From Novosphingobium sp. UBA6272 (GTDB lineage Bacteria; Pseudomonadota; Alphaproteobacteria; Sphingomonadales; Sphingomonadaceae): a DNA stretch of 64,000 bases. The DNA lies in contig NZ_DJUW01000004.1 in assembly GCF_002440635.1 (NCBI RefSeq), forward strand, positions 563 to 64,562, written 5' to 3'. Below, piece after piece: positions 61,909 to 64,000 of this stretch (position 1 is the stretch's first letter; each line of letters opens with the position of its first letter). The notes under the pieces are model-generated. The model had not been told where the DNA came from and did not search any database. It was given only the letters and a program-made list of their open reading frames with translations. A program made the position numbers and the translations under genes.

Positions 61909-62694
61909 ATGTCTAATTTCGAACACATCCTTACAGAACAGCGCGGCGGGGTCACGCTGATCACGCTCAACCGTCCGCAGGCGCTCAACGCGCTCAATTC
62001 GGCGGTGCTGGAAGAGCTGATCACGGCTTTCGCCGCGTTCGAGGCTGATCCCGGTCAGCGCTGTGCGGTGCTTACCGGCGCTGGCGAGAAAGCCTTTGCT
62101 GCGGGCGCCGACATCAAGGAAATGGCCGAGAAACCGGCCGCAGAGTTCTACTCCGCGGACTTTTTCAGCCGCTGGACCAGCCATCTGGTCAAGACCACTC
62201 GCAAGCCGTGGATCGCTGCGGTCAACGGCTTTGCCCTGGGCGGCGGGTGCGAGCTGGCGATGATGGCGGACTTCATCATCGCGAGCGAAAACGCGAAGTT
62301 CGGCCAGCCCGAAATCAAGCTGGGCGTGGCTCCCGGCATGGGCGGCAGCCAGCGGCTAACCCGCGCGGTGGGCAAGGCCAAGGCGATGGAAATGTGCCTG
62401 ACCGGGCGGATGATGGGCGCCGAGGAAGCCGAGCGTTCGGGGCTGGTCGCCCGCGTCGTGCCGCTGGCCGATCTGGTTGAGGAAGCGGTCAAGACCGCCA
62501 CCGAGATCGCCGCGATGCCGCCCTTGGCCGCGATCGCCAACAAGGAAATGGTCAACGCCGCGTTCGAAACCGGGCTGGATCAGGGAATCCTGATCGAACG
62601 CCGGATCTTCCAGGTCCTGACCGCGACCGAAGACAAGGCCGAAGGCATGGCCGCCTTCATCGAGAAGCGGCCGGGTGTGTGGAAGGGACGGTAG
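61909..62694 (+). CDS. enoyl-CoA hydratase
   Basis: A 261-residue crotonase. GEKAFAAGADIKEMAEKP near 60-77 is the oxyanion turn; the catalytic glutamates are in FALGGGCELAMM and in GQPEIKLGVAPGMGG. It hydrates methylacrylyl-CoA to 3-hydroxyisobutyryl-CoA in valine breakdown. It follows a long inverted repeat, so it may be transcribed less strongly than the genes upstream. A ribosome-binding GGAG sits 9 bases before the ATG. Confidence 0.92.
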   Translation: MSNFEHILTEQRGGVTLITLNRPQALNALNSAVLEELITAFAAFEADPGQRCAVLTGAGEKAFAAGADIKEMAEKPAAEFYSADFFSRWTSHLVKTTRKPWIAAVNGFALGGGCELAMMADFIIASENAKFGQPEIKLGVAPGMGGSQRLTRAVGKAKAMEMCLTGRMMGAEEAERSGLVARVVPLADLVEEAVKTATEIAAMPPLAAIANKEMVNAAFETGLDQGILIERRIFQVLTATEDKAEGMAAFIEKRPGVWKGR

Positions 62695-62700
62695 ACAATC

Positions 62701-62801
62701 CCCCTCCCGCTTGCGGGAGGGGTTAGGGGTGGGTCAGTCGGCCTGTCCTGTGCAACTTTGGGAGAGTGGCCCACCCCCGGCCCCTCCCGCAAGCGGGAGG
62801 G
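62701..62801. repeat. REP-like GC-rich inverted element, copy 3
   Basis: It has the left half CCCCTCCCGCTTGCGGGAGG followed by GGTTAGGGGTGGG and the right half CCCACCCCCGGCCCC then TCCCGCAAGCGGGAGGGG. The right half ends 7 bases before the mmsB ATG and supplies the purine run GGGAGGGGAG that acts as its ribosome-binding site. It is closely related to copy 2 between hslV and hslU. Confidence 0.82.
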
Positions 62802-62808
62802 GAGATTT

Positions 62809-63678
62809 ATGAAAATCGCCTTCATCGGCCTCGGCAACATGGGCGGCGGGATGGCCGCGAACCTGGTCAAGGAGGGGCATGAAGTGCACGCCTTCGACCT
62901 CAGCGCAGAGGCCCTCGCCCGCGCGCGCGCGAATGGCTGCGCGGCCTACACTTCGGTGCGCGAGGCGGTGCAAGGTGCCGAAGCGGTAGTTTCGATGCTG
63001 CCCAATGGAAAGATTGTTGAGAGCGTCTACAGCGCCGAAGTGATCGGTCAGGCACCCGAAAGCGCGCTGCTGCTCGATTGCTCCACTATCGACGTCGATA
63101 CCGCGCGCTCCGTCGAAGGCGAAGCGGCGGCCGCAGGTTATGCCATGGTTGATGCCCCGGTCTCGGGCGGCATTGCTGCCGCCAACGCCGGCACGCTGAC
63201 CTTCATGGTCGGCGGAACGGCCGAAGCTTTTGCCCGCGCCGAGCCAATCTTGGCCGCCATGGGCAAGGCGGTGATCCATGCCGGAGCCAGCGGCGCGGGC
63301 CAGGCGGCAAAGATCTGCAACAACATGATCCTGGGCGCGACGATGATTGCCACTTGCGAGGCCTTTGCGCTGGCCGAAAAGCTCGGGCTGGACCTGCAGA
63401 CCTTCTACGACATTTCCAGCAAGGCCTCAGGCCAGTCGTGGTCGATGACCTCTTATTGCCCGGTTCCCGGGGTCGGACCGGCAAGCCCGGCCGACAACGG
63501 CTACCAGGGCGGGTTCGCCGCGGCGCTGATGCTCAAGGATCTGAAGCTGGCGATGGAAGCGGCCGCAAGTGTCGGCGCCAAGGTGCCGATGGGCGCGCGG
63601 GCCGAGGAACTCTACGAGGCCTTCTCCGCCGCGGGCAACGGCGGCACCGACTTTTCGGGCATCATCAAAACGCTTTGA
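62809..63678 (+). CDS. mmsB: 3-hydroxyisobutyrate dehydrogenase
   Basis: A 289-residue NAD enzyme of the beta-hydroxyacid dehydrogenase family. The Rossmann loop is GLGNMGGGMA at the N-terminus, the substrate-binding block APVSGGIAAANAGTLTFMVGG lies near 119-139, and the catalytic lysine is in GQAAKICNNM. It makes methylmalonate semialdehyde for MmsA. The start at 62809 directly follows REP-like element 3. It overlaps the end of the next, convergent gene by 14 bases. Confidence 0.95.
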   Translation: MKIAFIGLGNMGGGMAANLVKEGHEVHAFDLSAEALARARANGCAAYTSVREAVQGAEAVVSMLPNGKIVESVYSAEVIGQAPESALLLDCSTIDVDTARSVEGEAAAAGYAMVDAPVSGGIAAANAGTLTFMVGGTAEAFARAEPILAAMGKAVIHAGASGAGQAAKICNNMILGATMIATCEAFALAEKLGLDLQTFYDISSKASGQSWSMTSYCPVPGVGPASPADNGYQGGFAAALMLKDLKLAMEAAASVGAKVPMGARAEELYEAFSAAGNGGTDFSGIIKTL

Positions 63679-64000
63679 CGGCGTCCAGCACTACCCCCGC
63701 CCATTCGCGCCGGCAGATCAGCAGATCGGGCATGTAGGTGTCCGACTGGTTGTAGACCAGCGGGCTGCCATCGACCCGGCTGACGTGCAGCCCGTGCGCT
63801 GCGGCCACGGCCACCGGCGCGCAGCTGTCCCATTCGAACTGGCCGCCGGTGTGGAGGTAGATCTCGGCTTCGCCGCGGACCACCGCCATGGCCTTGGCCC
63901 CGGCGCTTCCCATTGGCACCAGTTCGGCCCCCAATGCCTTGGCAACGGCCACGGCCTCAGCCGCCGGGCGGGTCCGGCTGACTAGCATCCGCGGAGTCTC
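63665..64000 (-). CDS. cysQ: 3'(2'),5'-bisphosphate nucleotidase (CysQ-like), partial
   Basis: The C-terminal 111 residues of an inositol-monophosphatase-family protein; the N-terminus lies beyond the right edge. The motif FEWDSCAPVAVA is the metal-binding WD block, and GSAGAKAMAVVRGEAEIYLHTGG resembles CysQ, which removes phosphate from PAP formed in sulfate assimilation. The reading frame is open to the end of the window. It converges on mmsB with overlapping ends. Confidence 0.85.
   Translation of the reverse strand, partial: ETPRMLVSRTRPAAEAVAVAKALGAELVPMGSAGAKAMAVVRGEAEIYLHTGGQFEWDSCAPVAVAAAHGLHVSRVDGSPLVYNQSDTYMPDLLICRREWAGVVLDAVKAF

Overview
The window reads as a piece of a high-GC alphaproteobacterial chromosome of the order Sphingomonadales. 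The 5' end of a 16S rRNA gene at the left edge has a sphingomonad-like sequence. The gene content agrees: an SCO protein, a COQ9 protein, a DUF1134/EipA protein, a Cbp3-type chaperone, an Atm1-like ABC exporter, a large TonB-dependent receptor, and valine-degradation genes in the order usual for this group. I cannot name the genus from this window. Genes are densely packed on both strands, with many 4-bp ATGA overlaps. Three short GC-rich REP-like elements and two long inverted repeats sit between genes.

Layout. 1-0.27 kb: 16S rRNA (partial, minus strand) and its upstream region. 0.8-8.6 kb: surface-glycan genes (GT2 glycosyltransferase, flippase, a second glycosyltransferase-like protein), a two-copy retropepsin-like protein, the Atm1-type exporter and small proteins. 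8.6-26.3 kb: housekeeping genes (HslUV protease, BamE, cytochrome bc1 assembly chaperone, DUF177, SSB, FeoAB with a Fur-like operator, COQ9, SCO, a YcgN-like protein, a SprT-like metalloprotease, RibD/RibE, acetyltransferases, an aromatic/aspartate aminotransferase, DUF983, EipA), then tRNA-Ser(GCU).

26.9-44.8 kb is a catabolic island that fits carnitine and gamma-butyrobetaine. It holds a CdhR-like regulator, a beta-keto acid cleavage enzyme (dehydrocarnitine cleavage), an L-carnitine dehydrogenase fused to a betainyl-CoA thioesterase, an NCS1-type permease, an exported alpha/beta hydrolase, a TPR-sulfotransferase, a TonB receptor, a separate thioesterase, an acyl-CoA dehydrogenase, an ADP-forming acyl-CoA ligase, a CaiD-like hydratase, a gamma-butyrobetaine hydroxylase and an MFS transporter. 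The genes would support two routes from gamma-butyrobetaine to carnitine, one using O2 and 2-oxoglutarate and one going through CoA thioesters. Both would join the dehydrogenase/cleavage route to glycine betaine.

44.9-54.6 kb is the most unusual part. A four-gene minus-strand operon encodes a winged-helix/TPR regulator, a 1529-residue protein with an N-terminal cytochrome P450 and a C-terminal DyP-type peroxidase joined by a membrane hairpin, an anti-sigma-like membrane protein and an exported S8 serine peptidase. Facing it is a two-gene unit with a protein of unknown function and an ECF sigma factor. I propose it as a self-regulated oxidative system with two haem centres.

54.7-64 kb: a glutamyl-tRNA synthetase whose motifs resemble the clostridial subtype rather than the usual proteobacterial GltX, a LysR regulator, and the valine-degradation operon (mmsA, a low-GC unknown gene, isobutyryl-CoA dehydrogenase, 3-hydroxyisobutyryl-CoA hydrolase, enoyl-CoA hydratase, mmsB). 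The window ends inside a cysQ-like gene.
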